NCBI GenBank assembly: GCA_963825175.1
Contig: CAWGSA010000002.1
Coordinates: 930,001-994,000 of the forward strand
From: DATFTF01 sp963825175
Lineage (GTDB): Bacteria > Acidobacteriota > Thermoanaerobaculia > UBA5066 > Gp7-AA6
Length of the DNA: 64,000 bases
Direction: 5' to 3'
The notes under the pieces are model-generated. The model was not told the DNA's origin. It did no database searches and saw only the letters and a program-made list of their open reading frames with translations. Of the stretch, positions 18,640-26,865 are shown piece after piece; positions within the stretch are counted from its first letter, which is position 1, and each line of letters opens with the position of its first letter. The position numbers were made by a program, and so were the translations under genes.

Positions 18640-19080
18640 ATGCGAGTCGAAGACTTGATGAGCACGCAGGTGCGCACGGTATCCGCCGGCGAGTCCGCGG
18701 AAGAGGCGCTGGCAACGATGCAGCGCGAGCGCATCCATCACCTGGTCGTCTTGCAGGATCGGGAAGTGGTTGGAGTCGTTTCCAGCCGGGACCTCGAGGC
18801 CAGCGGTTCATTCCGGCAGGTCCAGGTCGTCGAAGACGTGATGACCTCACCCGCTGTCACCGCCGATCGATTGATGACCGTCCGGCAGGCGGCAAATCTG
18901 CTTCGCGGGCGGTCCATCGGGTGTCTTCCGGTGATGGACGGCGGCGAGCTTGCGGGGATTCTCACGATCACCGACCTGCTCGAGTTGCTCGGGCGGGGAG
19001 CTGAACGGCCGGCTCCTCGCAGCCAGCGATGGATTCTCAAGAGCCGGGGCCCGCGCCGCAAGGCTGTGAGCCCGAGCTGA
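18640..19080 (+). CDS. Tandem CBS-domain protein
   Basis: 146 residues from ATG 18640 (GTG 18631 in frame; AAAGGGG spacing favours the ATG). The CBS pair reads VEDLMSTQVRTVSAGESAEEALATMQRERIHHLVVLQDREVVGVVSSRDL and VVEDVMTSPAVTADRLMTVRQAANLLRGRSIGCLPVMD...GILTITDLLELLGRG, then a basic tail. It overlaps the ATPase gene by 52 bp, so the two are coupled; it may gate that pump by nucleotide sensing (inference). Confidence 0.88.
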   Translation: MRVEDLMSTQVRTVSAGESAEEALATMQRERIHHLVVLQDREVVGVVSSRDLEASGSFRQVQVVEDVMTSPAVTADRLMTVRQAANLLRGRSIGCLPVMDGGELAGILTITDLLELLGRGAERPAPRSQRWILKSRGPRRKAVSPS

Positions 19081-21635
19081 GCGGCGCCGGAGAGAGTGAG
19101 GGCGGCGTGAGCGCCGCGGCCGCCTGCGCAGTGGAGAAGGAAGCCGAGAAGGGAACGCCTGCCGCCGGCCTGACCACCGAGGCGGCGCTGGCCGGGTTGG
19201 CGGCCTTCGGTCCCAACGAGCCCGCGCCGCCGGCCCGGTTCGGCTCGACCCGCCAGGTCCTGTCGTGGCTGGCCAATCCGCTGGTTCTGATCCTCCTCGC
19301 CGCCAGCGGCCTGTCGGCGGTGCTCCACGAGCCGGTCAACGCCACGCTCATCGCGGCGATGGTGGTTCTCTCTCTGGCCCTCAATTTCGTTCAGACGTTC
19401 CGATCCACCCGCGCCGTCGAGCGCCTGCATCGCGTGATCGCGCCGACGGCGGCCGTCCTGCGCGACCAGGCCTGGCGCACGATCCCGCGCCGCGAGATCG
19501 TCCCGGGAGACGTCATCCGCCTCTCGGCGGGCGACATGGTTCCCGCCGATGCGCGCCTGCTCGAAGCGCGCGACCTGCACGTCGGGGAGGCCGCGCTGAC
19601 CGGAGAATCGATGCCGGTCGAAAAGATCGTGGGCTCGGAGGACGACCGCGTCTCCCTGGGCACGTCGGTCATCTCCGGAACGGCGACGGCGCTGGTGACG
19701 GCGACCGGCGCGGGCACGCGTTTCGGCGACGTCGCGGCGAGGCTGGCGGCGCGCCCGCCGGAGACGGAGTTCGAGCGCGGCACACGGCGGTTCGGCATGC
19801 TCATCATGCGCACCGTCGTCTTCCTCATTCTCTTCGTGCTCCTGATCAACCTCCTCCTGCGTCGCGACCCGCTCGAGTCGCTCCTTTTCGCCGTGGCTCT
19901 GGCCGTGGGGCTGACGCCGGAGTTCCTGCCCATGATCACCACGGTGACGCTCGCTCGGGGAGCGGTTCGCATGGCCACGCACAGCGTCATCGTGAAGCAT
20001 CTCGAGGCCATTCAGAACTTCGGCTCGGTCGACATTCTGTGCGCCGACAAGACCGGAACGCTCACCGCCGGCGAGATGTCGGTGGCGCGCTCGGTGGACG
20101 CGGCGGGAAGTCCCTCGCAGAGGGCCGCCACGCTGGCGCGGTGGAACGCCGCGTTCGAGACCGGCATCCAGAGCCCGCTCGACGCCGCGCTTCTGGCGGG
20201 AGAGCCATCGACCCCGGGCGGCTGGCGAAAGATCGACGAGCTCCCGTTCGACTTCGAACGCCGTCGAGTCTCGGTCGTCTTGTCCGGCGCCGAGGAAACG
20301 ATCCTCGTCTCCAAGGGCGCGCCGGAGCAACTGCTGCCGCTCTGCGAGAAAGTGGAGGAGGCCGGACGCGTCCGGCCCCTGGACTCCGGCGAGCGCGGCC
20401 GCGCCGCGGACGTCTACCGGGCGCTCTCCTCCGAGGGCCTGCGCGTTCTCGCCGTGGCCTGGCGCGCGGTGCTGGAGCAGGCGGCCTACAAGGTGGACGA
20501 CGAAAAGGATCTCATTCTGTCCGGCTTCGTCGCATTCGCCGATCCGGTGCTGCCCGACGCGCGGCACTGCCTGGAGACGCTGCGCCGCGACGGGGTCGAG
20601 GTCAAGATCCTGACCGGGGACAACGAGCTGGTGGCGCGACGCGTCTGCCACGAGGTCGGGCTCGATGTCGAGAACTTCCTGGCGGGCGAGGACGTCGATC
20701 GCCTGGGGGACCCGGCGCTGGCGGCCTTGGCCGAGCGCACCGCGCTCTTTGCCCGCGTCTCACCGGCCCAGAAGAATCGCATTTTGCTCGCGTTGAAGCG
20801 CCGCGGCCACGTGGTCGGTTTCCTCGGAGACGGGATCAACGACGCCCCATCGCTCCACGCCGCCGACGTCGGCATCTCCGTCTCGTCCGCCGTCGACGTG
20901 GCTCGCGAGGCCGCCGACATCATCCTCTTGAAGCGAAGCCTTCGTGTCCTGCACGAGGGCATTCGCGAGGGGCGCAAGTCCTTCGGCAACGTCATGAAGT
21001 ACCTGCTGATGGGGACGAGCTCCAACTTCGGAAACATGTTCAGCATGGCCGCGGCGTCGCTCTTCCTGCCGTTCCTGCCGATGCTCCCGACCCAGATCCT
21101 CCTGAACAACTTCCTCTACGACCTGGCGCAGGTGACGATCCCAACCGATCGCGTCGATCCGAGCTACATCCGCAAGCCCCAGCGCTGGAACATCGGCGTC
21201 ATCCGCGACTTCATGCTGTGGGTGGGCCCGGTCAGCTCGGTCTACGACTTCCTGACCTTCTTCGTGCTGCTCAAGGTCTTTCACGCCTCGGAGGCGTTCT
21301 TCCACACCGGGTGGTTCGTCGAGTCGCTGGCCACCCAGACTCTCGTCCTCTTCGTCATCCGCACGGCGGGAAATCCCCTCCGCAGCCGCCCGAGCGGGGC
21401 GCTCACGGCCACCACGATCTCAGTCGTCCTGGTCGGCGTATTCCTCCCGTTCTCGCCGGCCGCGGCGGCGTTGGGCTTCGTGCCGCTGCCCGGATCGTTC
21501 TTCCTGTTTCTCCTCGCCGTCGTCGGGTCGTACCTGTTCGTGGTCGAGCTCGTCAAGCGCCGCCTCCTGGGCCAGGAAGCGGCGGCCGGCCGCGTGATGA
21601 AGATGGATCAGGCCCGGCCGTCGGGAGAACGGTAA
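19029..21635 (+). CDS. mgtA: MgtA-type P-type cation ATPase
   Basis: 868-residue membrane ATPase. In order: actuator-domain motif ALTGESMPVEK, AVGLTPEFLPMITTVTLARGAVRMA (transmembrane segment 4 region), FGSVDILCADKTGTLTAGE with the phosphorylated Asp, KILTGDNE, and FLGDGINDAPSLHAADVGISVSSAVDVAREAADIILL. The PEFLPM and IVKHLEAIQNFGSVDI signatures point to the P3B magnesium-import group. Placement beside UspA and CBS genes parallels CtpF-type ATPases of the DosR regulon. The first 45 residues are low complexity, so a later start is possible. Confidence 0.92.
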   Translation: MDSQEPGPAPQGCEPELSGAGESEGGVSAAAACAVEKEAEKGTPAAGLTTEAALAGLAAFGPNEPAPPARFGSTRQVLSWLANPLVLILLAASGLSAVLHEPVNATLIAAMVVLSLALNFVQTFRSTRAVERLHRVIAPTAAVLRDQAWRTIPRREIVPGDVIRLSAGDMVPADARLLEARDLHVGEAALTGESMPVEKIVGSEDDRVSLGTSVISGTATALVTATGAGTRFGDVAARLAARPPETEFERGTRRFGMLIMRTVVFLILFVLLINLLLRRDPLESLLFAVALAVGLTPEFLPMITTVTLARGAVRMATHSVIVKHLEAIQNFGSVDILCADKTGTLTAGEMSVARSVDAAGSPSQRAATLARWNAAFETGIQSPLDAALLAGEPSTPGGWRKIDELPFDFERRRVSVVLSGAEETILVSKGAPEQLLPLCEKVEEAGRVRPLDSGERGRAADVYRALSSEGLRVLAVAWRAVLEQAAYKVDDEKDLILSGFVAFADPVLPDARHCLETLRRDGVEVKILTGDNELVARRVCHEVGLDVENFLAGEDVDRLGDPALAALAERTALFARVSPAQKNRILLALKRRGHVVGFLGDGINDAPSLHAADVGISVSSAVDVAREAADIILLKRSLRVLHEGIREGRKSFGNVMKYLLMGTSSNFGNMFSMAAASLFLPFLPMLPTQILLNNFLYDLAQVTIPTDRVDPSYIRKPQRWNIGVIRDFMLWVGPVSSVYDFLTFFVLLKVFHASEAFFHTGWFVESLATQTLVLFVIRTAGNPLRSRPSGALTATTISVVLVGVFLPFSPAAAALGFVPLPGSFFLFLLAVVGSYLFVVELVKRRLLGQEAAAGRVMKMDQARPSGER

Positions 21636-21659
21636 GTTCGTTTCGTTCACGGAGGCGCC

Positions 21660-21986
21660 ATGCGGACCCGGCGGAGTCTCTTCGGCGCCCTCCTCGGCTC
21701 GCTGGCCGCGACGATCGGCGGCGGGCAGGCGCGGGGGCCAGAGCCGGCCGCGCCCGTGGATCGCCCGCTGGCCGATCTTCTCCGCAAGCTCCGCGCGGCC
21801 AGGGCCGCCAACAAGACACCGATTCTCGAGGAGGTCGCCGAGGAGCTCGCCCGGCGCCAGCAGATGCTCGGTCTCGAGATCCGCGCGCTCGAGGCTCGTT
21901 CCTCCGCTTGCCCGTGTCCGGAGGAGGAGCGCGAGGATTCGGACGATGAGATCTGCCGGAGCGAGCCGTCCGGAAGGAGCTCATGA
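21660..21986 (+). CDS. Small exported helical protein, unknown
   Basis: 108 residues with a Tat/Sec-like N-terminus (MRTRRSLFGALLGSLAATIGGG). The middle is a predicted helix (PLADLLRKLRAARAANKTPILEEVAEELARRQQMLGLEIRALEA) and the tail is acidic with CPCPEEE. Its stop overlaps the MacB start (ATGA), so it is translated with the exporter and may be a periplasmic partner (inference). No family recognised. Confidence 0.6.
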   Translation: MRTRRSLFGALLGSLAATIGGGQARGPEPAAPVDRPLADLLRKLRAARAANKTPILEEVAEELARRQQMLGLEIRALEARSSACPCPEEEREDSDDEICRSEPSGRSS

Positions 21987-24040
21987 GCACAGCGCCCGCG
22001 AGAGCCGCGTCCGATTCCGCCGCCGCGCCCTCGGCCTTCGAGCCCGGGCGGGCCGCGTCGCCGGCGCCCGACACGCTGATCGACCTTCGCGGCGCGTCGC
22101 GCGTTTACCGGATGGGAGAGGTCGAGGTGCGGGCCCTGGACGCCGTCGATCTGCGCGTCGGCCGGGGCGAGTTCGTCGCGATCACCGGAGCCTCCGGATC
22201 GGGCAAGTCGACCCTTCTCGACCTCCTCGGCTGCCTCGATCAGCCGACGTCCGGAGAGTACTTCCTTGGGGGCCGCGGCGTCGGCAGCCTCGAGCCCGAA
22301 GAGCTCGCCGGCATCCGAAACGCCACCGTCGGCTTCGTCTTCCAGAGCTTCCATCTGCTGGCCCGGACTTCGGCCCTGGAGAACGTCGAGCTGCCGCTCC
22401 TGTATCGGAGGCCCTCCGTCCCCGCGCGGCGCCGGCGCGAGCTCGCCCTCGCGGCGCTCGAACGGGCGGGCCTGGTGGGACACGACTCCTCTCTCCCGTC
22501 GCAGCTCTCCGGCGGCGAGCAGCAGAGGGTGGCCATCGCGCGAGCCATCGTGACCGATCCGCAGATCCTCCTGGCCGACGAGCCCACGGGAAACCTCGAC
22601 GCGAAGGCGGCGGAAGGAATCATGGCGGTGCTTCAGGACTTGAACCGCTCCGGCCACACCATCCTCGTCGTCACCCACGAGGCGGCGATCGCCGATTGTG
22701 CCCGGCGGGTCGTCCGGATGCGCGACGGCCGCATCGTCGCGGATGAGGCGGTCGCGCAGCGGCCGGCAACGTCTGCCTCGGAGGAAGGCGGCGCCGCGCG
22801 CCGGACCCGGCACGAGGGCCGCCTGTCCCGGATCGCCGAGCGCCTTCCCATTTCCATCCAGGCTCTCCTGCGCCATCGCATGCGCTCCTTCCTGACGATG
22901 CTCGGGGTCATCATCGGCGTGGCCAGCATTCTGGCCATGCTCGCGTTGGGCTCGGGCGCGTCTTCGTCGGTCCAGGGCGCGATCGCCTCGCTTGGAACGG
23001 ACCTGATCGTCGTTTTCCCCGGCGCCGTCACCCAATCCGGGGCCCGTCTCTTCACCGATCAGTCGTATTTGACCGCCGACGACGCCGAGGCGATCGCGCG
23101 CGAGTGCGAATCGGTGGGCGCGGTGACTCCGGTCGTGGCCACCTCCGGACAGATCGTAGCGGGAGAGACCAACTGGGGCACGTCGATCCAGGGCGTCGGC
23201 GGGCAGTGGCCCGCGATTCGAACCTGGAGCCTTGCGGCGGGAGCGTTCTTCACCGACGCCGACGTGACCCGCAACGCCCGGGTCTGCGTCCTGGGCGCGA
23301 CGGTGGCCGAGAATCTCTTTCCCGCCGGGACGGCCGTGGGCCAGAGCGTGCGCATCCGCAAGGTGCCCTTCCAGGTGGTCGGCGTGCTCGAGCGCAAGGG
23401 CTCGAACCTCATGGGCCGCGATCAGGACGACGTGGTCCTGGCGCCGTACACGACGGCCATGAAACAGCTGATCGGGACCACGAAAGTCCGGTTCATCTTC
23501 GTGTCGGCGCGCTCCGATCGCGAAATCCAGAAAACCAGGGACGAGATCACCCTTCTGATGCGCCAGCGGCATCGCATCCGTCCCGGCCAGGACGACGATT
23601 TTTCCCTCACCTCCCAGGAGGAGATCTCCTCTCGGGCGCAGGAGACCTCCCGCACGCTGTCTCTCCTCCTGGCTTGCGTGGCCGCCATCGCGCTGGTCGT
23701 GGGCGGCATCGGAATCATGAACATCATGCTGGTCTCGGTGACCGAGCGGACGCGCGAGATCGGTCTGCGGCTGGCGGTGGGAGCGCGACCTGGACAGCTG
23801 ATGCGGCAGTTCGTGGCCGAAGCCCTGACGCTGGCCATGGCCGGTGGCGTCCTGGGAGTTCTCCTGGGCGTCGTCGCGTCGGCCCTCCTGTCGAGGATCG
23901 AAGGGTGGACCACGAGCGTGACCGCCGCCTCGATCGCCCTCGGGTTCGGGTCCGCCGCCGCGATCGGCGTTCTCTCCGGCCTCTATCCCGCCCGGCGGGC
24001 CTCGCGGCTGGACCCGATTCGGGCGCTCCGCTTCGAGTGA
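21983..24040 (+). CDS. macB: MacB-type ABC exporter (ATPase fused to permease)
   Basis: 685 residues. N-terminal ATPase: VAITGASGSGKSTLLDLLG (Walker A), VGFVFQSFHLL, SQLSGGEQQRVAIARAI, ILLADEPTGNLD (Walker B), VVTHE. The C-terminal MacB half has a first transmembrane helix near residue 300 (MRSFLTMLGVIIGVASILAML), a large periplasmic domain and three helices with GGIGIMNIMLVSVTERTREIGLRLAVGA. MacB acts with MacA and TolC-like partners, which are not seen here; lipoprotein-export-like roles are also possible. The fused order fits MacB rather than split LolCDE. Confidence 0.92.
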   Translation: MSTAPARAASDSAAAPSAFEPGRAASPAPDTLIDLRGASRVYRMGEVEVRALDAVDLRVGRGEFVAITGASGSGKSTLLDLLGCLDQPTSGEYFLGGRGVGSLEPEELAGIRNATVGFVFQSFHLLARTSALENVELPLLYRRPSVPARRRRELALAALERAGLVGHDSSLPSQLSGGEQQRVAIARAIVTDPQILLADEPTGNLDAKAAEGIMAVLQDLNRSGHTILVVTHEAAIADCARRVVRMRDGRIVADEAVAQRPATSASEEGGAARRTRHEGRLSRIAERLPISIQALLRHRMRSFLTMLGVIIGVASILAMLALGSGASSSVQGAIASLGTDLIVVFPGAVTQSGARLFTDQSYLTADDAEAIARECESVGAVTPVVATSGQIVAGETNWGTSIQGVGGQWPAIRTWSLAAGAFFTDADVTRNARVCVLGATVAENLFPAGTAVGQSVRIRKVPFQVVGVLERKGSNLMGRDQDDVVLAPYTTAMKQLIGTTKVRFIFVSARSDREIQKTRDEITLLMRQRHRIRPGQDDDFSLTSQEEISSRAQETSRTLSLLLACVAAIALVVGGIGIMNIMLVSVTERTREIGLRLAVGARPGQLMRQFVAEALTLAMAGGVLGVLLGVVASALLSRIEGWTTSVTAASIALGFGSAAAIGVLSGLYPARRASRLDPIRALRFE

Positions 24041-24071
24041 CGCGCGGCGGCCCGTCGCGCCCGCGCCCCTG

Positions 24072-24090
24072 TTGATGAAAACGCATCATG
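24072..24090 (+). promoter_or_regulatory. Dyad operator candidate, site 11 (UspA)
   Basis: TTGATGAAAACGCATCATG, the most symmetric copy (GATG / CATC), 88 bp upstream of the UspA gene at 24178. Confidence 0.6.
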
Positions 24091-24177
24091 GCGGCCGCCC
24101 CCGGCCGGAGTGATGCTGCAGAGGACCCGCCCGGTCTCAGTCCGCGGAATCCGGCGCGGTGTCTCCAGGAGGAAGCG

Positions 24178-24621
24178 ATGACATCCTTCCGACGAATTCT
24201 TTACGCCACGGATTTTTCCGACGCTTCGGCCGGGGCCTTCCAGAAGGCGATCGACGTCGCCGCCAAGGAAGGCGCCGAGCTGCTGATCGCGCACGCCTAT
24301 CTGCCGCCGAGCCTGTGGGCCGACGGTTTCGTCGCGCCCGCCGTGTACCAGCAGGTCGACACCGGCATGCGCCAGGAGGCGCAGACGAAGCTCGAAGCCC
24401 TTCAGGAGCAGGCCCGCAGGGCCGGAGTGACCGTCCGCACGCTGGTGCTCCTCGGCGCGCCATACGAGGCCATCACCGCGGCCGCCGCCGAGAACAAGGT
24501 CGATCTTGTGATCCTGGGGACCCACGGGCGCACCGGTGCCGCGCGCTTTTTCCTGGGGAGCGTGGCATCGCGCGTGATCTCCACCGCGCCCTGTCCGGTG
24601 CTGACCGTTCGCGCCGCGTAG
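24178..24621 (+). CDS. Universal stress protein (UspA family)
   Basis: 147 residues, MTSFRRILYATDFSDASAGA, with the ATP motif GTHGRTGAARFFLGSVASRV and APCPVLTVRAA. AGGAGG precedes ATG 24178. It has its own operator candidate and is monocistronic as far as can be seen. Last of the backbone stress genes before the integron. Confidence 0.93.
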   Translation: MTSFRRILYATDFSDASAGAFQKAIDVAAKEGAELLIAHAYLPPSLWADGFVAPAVYQQVDTGMRQEAQTKLEALQEQARRAGVTVRTLVLLGAPYEAITAAAAENKVDLVILGTHGRTGAARFFLGSVASRVISTAPCPVLTVRAA

Positions 24622-24744
24622 AACGAGCCGCCTCATCCGGGCCCCCGCGCTTCGCGCCTGGATCCCCTGGAAGCCCTGCGGGCGGAGTGAGCGAATTGCA
24701 TTGATTGAGCCGGCGCCGTCGAGAAGCTTCCTTGTTGCGGCCCC

Positions 24745-24750
24745 TATAAT
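24745..24750 (+). promoter_or_regulatory. -10 box of a leaderless promoter (Uma2 gene)
   Basis: TATAAT exactly 6 nt before ATG 24757. With transcription starting 6-7 nt after a -10 box, the mRNA would begin at or next to the start codon. No good -35 is seen. Confidence 0.55.
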
Positions 24751-24756
24751 CAAAAC

Positions 24757-25305
24757 ATGAACCCTTCGGCCACCGTGCGATTCACCTACCAGGATTACCT
24801 CAACCTGCCGGAGGACCGCCGCTATGAGCTCATCGACGGCGACCTGTTGACGTCGCCCTCGCCGTCGGAGAGACACCAGAGGCTCCTTCTGGAGCTGGCC
24901 CTTCTCGTCGCGGCCTTCGTGAAGAAGCACGGGCTGGGAAGCGTGTACGTCGCACCGTTCGATGTCTTGCTGTCGGAAACCGATGTCGTCCAGCCAGATT
25001 TGCTCTTCGTCTCTGCCGCGCGATCCTCGCGAATCGAGGAGCGCGCCGTCCGCGGAGCTCCCGATCTCGTTGCGGAGATCCTTTCGCCCGCGACTGCCGA
25101 CAGGGATCGCACGGTCAAGGCGAAGCTGTATGCTCGGGCCGGTGTTCGGGAGCTGTGGCTTCTCGACCCGGACGCGAGGACCTTCGAGGTTCTCGTTACA
25201 ACCCAAAGTGGGTTTCAGCGCGAGGCTCTCTTCGCGCCTGGCCAGGTCGCACGGTCTTCGATCCTCCACGATCTCGAGATCGACGTCGCGAAGCTCTTCG
25301 CGTAG
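24757..25305 (+). CDS. Uma2-family (DUF820) PD-(D/E)XK endonuclease-like protein
   Basis: 182 residues. Typical order for the family: FTYQDYLNLPEDRRYELIDGDLLTSPSPSERHQ, VAPFDVLLSETDVVQPDLLFVS (catalytic Asp region), RGAPDLVAEILSPATADRDRTVKAKLYARAGVRELWLLDPD (catalytic E-x-K-like). The family has a restriction-nuclease fold and often multiplies in genomes without a known role. It lacks a Shine-Dalgarno and appears to be leaderless. Confidence 0.9.
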   Translation: MNPSATVRFTYQDYLNLPEDRRYELIDGDLLTSPSPSERHQRLLLELALLVAAFVKKHGLGSVYVAPFDVLLSETDVVQPDLLFVSAARSSRIEERAVRGAPDLVAEILSPATADRDRTVKAKLYARAGVRELWLLDPDARTFEVLVTTQSGFQREALFAPGQVARSSILHDLEIDVAKLFA

Positions 25306-25354
25306 AACATCCCACGCATCGTCCGACCCTGTGAGCCTTCCGGCGACGTGCCGT

Positions 25355-25378
25355 AGGGGCGGGGCTTGCCCCCGCCCA
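25355..25378. terminator. GC-rich hairpin after the Uma2 gene
   Basis: GGGGCGGGG / CCCCCGCCC arms around a short CTTG loop, 50 bp past the Uma2 stop, without a T run. It could be a terminator or an interspersed palindrome. Confidence 0.45.
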
Positions 25379-25435
25379 CGAGCGGCCCGAATCGAGAAGC
25401 TCATACGCCGCGCTGGCCCGATACCGGCTCGTCAG

Positions 25436-25464
25436 TTGATCGGATGTACATATGTGCATATACT
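25436..25464 (+). promoter_or_regulatory. Promoter with embedded operator for the brnA-like/intI operon
   Basis: -35 TTGATC (25436-25441), 17-bp spacer, -10 TATACT (25459-25464), 7 bp before the ATG at 25472. An imperfect inverted repeat GTACATATG-TG-CATATAC (25446-25463) covers the spacer and the -10, the position expected for autorepression by a ribbon-helix-helix protein. Confidence 0.7.
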
Positions 25465-25471
25465 ATCCGCG

Positions 25472-25855
25472 ATGCCTCCACGCGACAGATCCGGACCGCG
25501 CCGCACCGCCGCGCCACCGCCCGTCGGCAAGACGCGGATCACGATCCGCATCGACGACGACCTTCTCGACTGGTTCCGGCGCGACGCCGGAGCCGCCGGC
25601 GGCTATCAGTCGCTTCTGAATCGCGCCCTGCGCGACTATGTCGAGCGCGAACCTCTGGAGGCGACGCTCCGCCGCGTCGTCCGCGAGGAGCTCGCGCGGG
25701 CTGGCCGCCGCAAGTCGCCCCACGGCTACGACGACGAAGAGATAACGCAGCCCCGCTCTCTCGTCGCCGACTCAGGCGGGATGGGCTCTGATTACGGAGC
25801 GGCATTGAAGCGTGGCCGCCGCGTCAGGGCGCGCCGCAAGCGAGGGCGAACCTGA
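25472..25855 (+). CDS. BrnA-like ribbon-helix-helix antitoxin/regulator (orphan)
   Basis: 127 residues. Residues about 19-56 (KTRITIRIDDDLLDWFRRDA...GGYQSLLNRALRDYVE) match the BrnA antitoxin DNA-binding domain; the rest is a basic tail with RRVVREELARAGRR. No BrnT toxin is present on either side. Instead the integron integrase starts 2 bp after its stop, so the two share a transcript, and a palindrome overlaps the promoter. I infer that it represses its own operon and therefore the integrase. Orphan antitoxin relic is the alternative. Confidence 0.75.
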   Translation: MPPRDRSGPRRTAAPPPVGKTRITIRIDDDLLDWFRRDAGAAGGYQSLLNRALRDYVEREPLEATLRRVVREELARAGRRKSPHGYDDEEITQPRSLVADSGGMGSDYGAALKRGRRVRARRKRGRT

Positions 25856-25857
25856 TC

Positions 25858-26865
25858 GTGGCCGACGTCGTCCCGATCTCACCCGCCGTCGCCGGCGAGC
25901 CCAGGCCGCCGCGTCTCCTCGACCGCGTGCGCATCACCCTTCGGACCAGGCACTACAGCCTTCGGACGGAAGAGGCTTACGTCGCCTGGATCCGGCGCTT
26001 CATCCTCGCCAACGGCAAGCGCCATCCCGACGAAATGGGAGAGGTCGAGATCAACCGGTTCCTGTCCAATCTCGCCGTGCACGGCCACGTCACCGCCTCG
26101 ACGCAGAACCAGGCTCTTTCGGCCATCCTCTTCCTCTACCGGCGCGTCCTGGAGAAGCCCTTCCCGGATCTCCAGAACCTCGTTCGGGCCAGGCGGCCGG
26201 CGCATTTGCCGACGGTCCTCACTCGGGCGGAGATCCGGTCGGTCTTGCGCCAGATGTCGGGCACGCCGCGCGTGATCGCCGTGCTTCTCTACGGATCCGG
26301 CATGCGCGCGATGGAGGCCCTGCGCCTGCGCGTGAAGGACCTCGAGTTCGGCCAAAACCACATCGTCGTCCGCGACGGCAAAGGCCAGAAGGATCGCCGC
26401 GTGCCGTTTCCCGTCTCCGTCCGTCCGGCCCTGGTGACCTGGCTTTCCCACGTGCGCCGCTGGTACGACGAGGATCGGGCTGCCGGATACGCCGGCGTCT
26501 ACCTGCCCGCGGCCCTGGAACGCAAGTATCCCGGAGCAAACCTCGACTGGGGCTGGCAGTGGGCGTTCCCCGCGGCCGACGTCTCCGAGGATCCCCGGAC
26601 TGGCCTGGTCAGGCGCCACCACATCCACGAGCGCGCGATCCAACGAGCCCTCCATCAGGCGGTGCGCGAAGCCTCGATTCGCAAACCCGTGAGCTGCCAC
26701 ACCTTGCGGCACTCCTTCGCCACCCATCTTCTCGAGGACGGCTACGACATCCGGACGATCCAGGAGCTCCTTGGACACGCAAGTGTCTCCACCACAATGA
26801 TCTACACCCACGTCCTGAATCGCGCCGGCGGCCGCGGCGTCCGAAGCCCGGCTGATTCGTTGTGA
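25858..26865 (+). CDS. intI: Integron integrase IntI
   Basis: 335-residue tyrosine recombinase. Start GTG 25858. A SAM-like N-terminal domain (RTEEAYVAWIRRFILANGKRH) is followed by the catalytic domain with Arg150 (LLYGSGMRAMEALRLRVKD), His281-x-x-Arg284 (HTLRHSFATHLLE), His307 (LLGHAS) and Tyr316 (TMIYTHVL). The stretch at 219-239 (ALERKYPGANLDWGWQWAFP) is the IntI-specific insertion that separates integron integrases from XerC/D. It faces the same way as its cassettes, unlike most integrons. No LexA box is seen upstream. Confidence 0.97.
   Translation: MADVVPISPAVAGEPRPPRLLDRVRITLRTRHYSLRTEEAYVAWIRRFILANGKRHPDEMGEVEINRFLSNLAVHGHVTASTQNQALSAILFLYRRVLEKPFPDLQNLVRARRPAHLPTVLTRAEIRSVLRQMSGTPRVIAVLLYGSGMRAMEALRLRVKDLEFGQNHIVVRDGKGQKDRRVPFPVSVRPALVTWLSHVRRWYDEDRAAGYAGVYLPAALERKYPGANLDWGWQWAFPAADVSEDPRTGLVRRHHIHERAIQRALHQAVREASIRKPVSCHTLRHSFATHLLEDGYDIRTIQELLGHASVSTTMIYTHVLNRAGGRGVRSPADSL

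Noticed and set aside
21647..23572. Long minus-strand frame opposite the MacB-type exporter
   Set aside because: Arg/Asp/Gly-rich composition typical of antisense frames in GC-rich DNA; the plus strand has complete ABC motifs.
24690..24712. Additional dyad operator copy before the Uma2 gene
   Set aside because: TTGCATTGATTGAGCC has a TTGAT but no second half at the N8 spacing.
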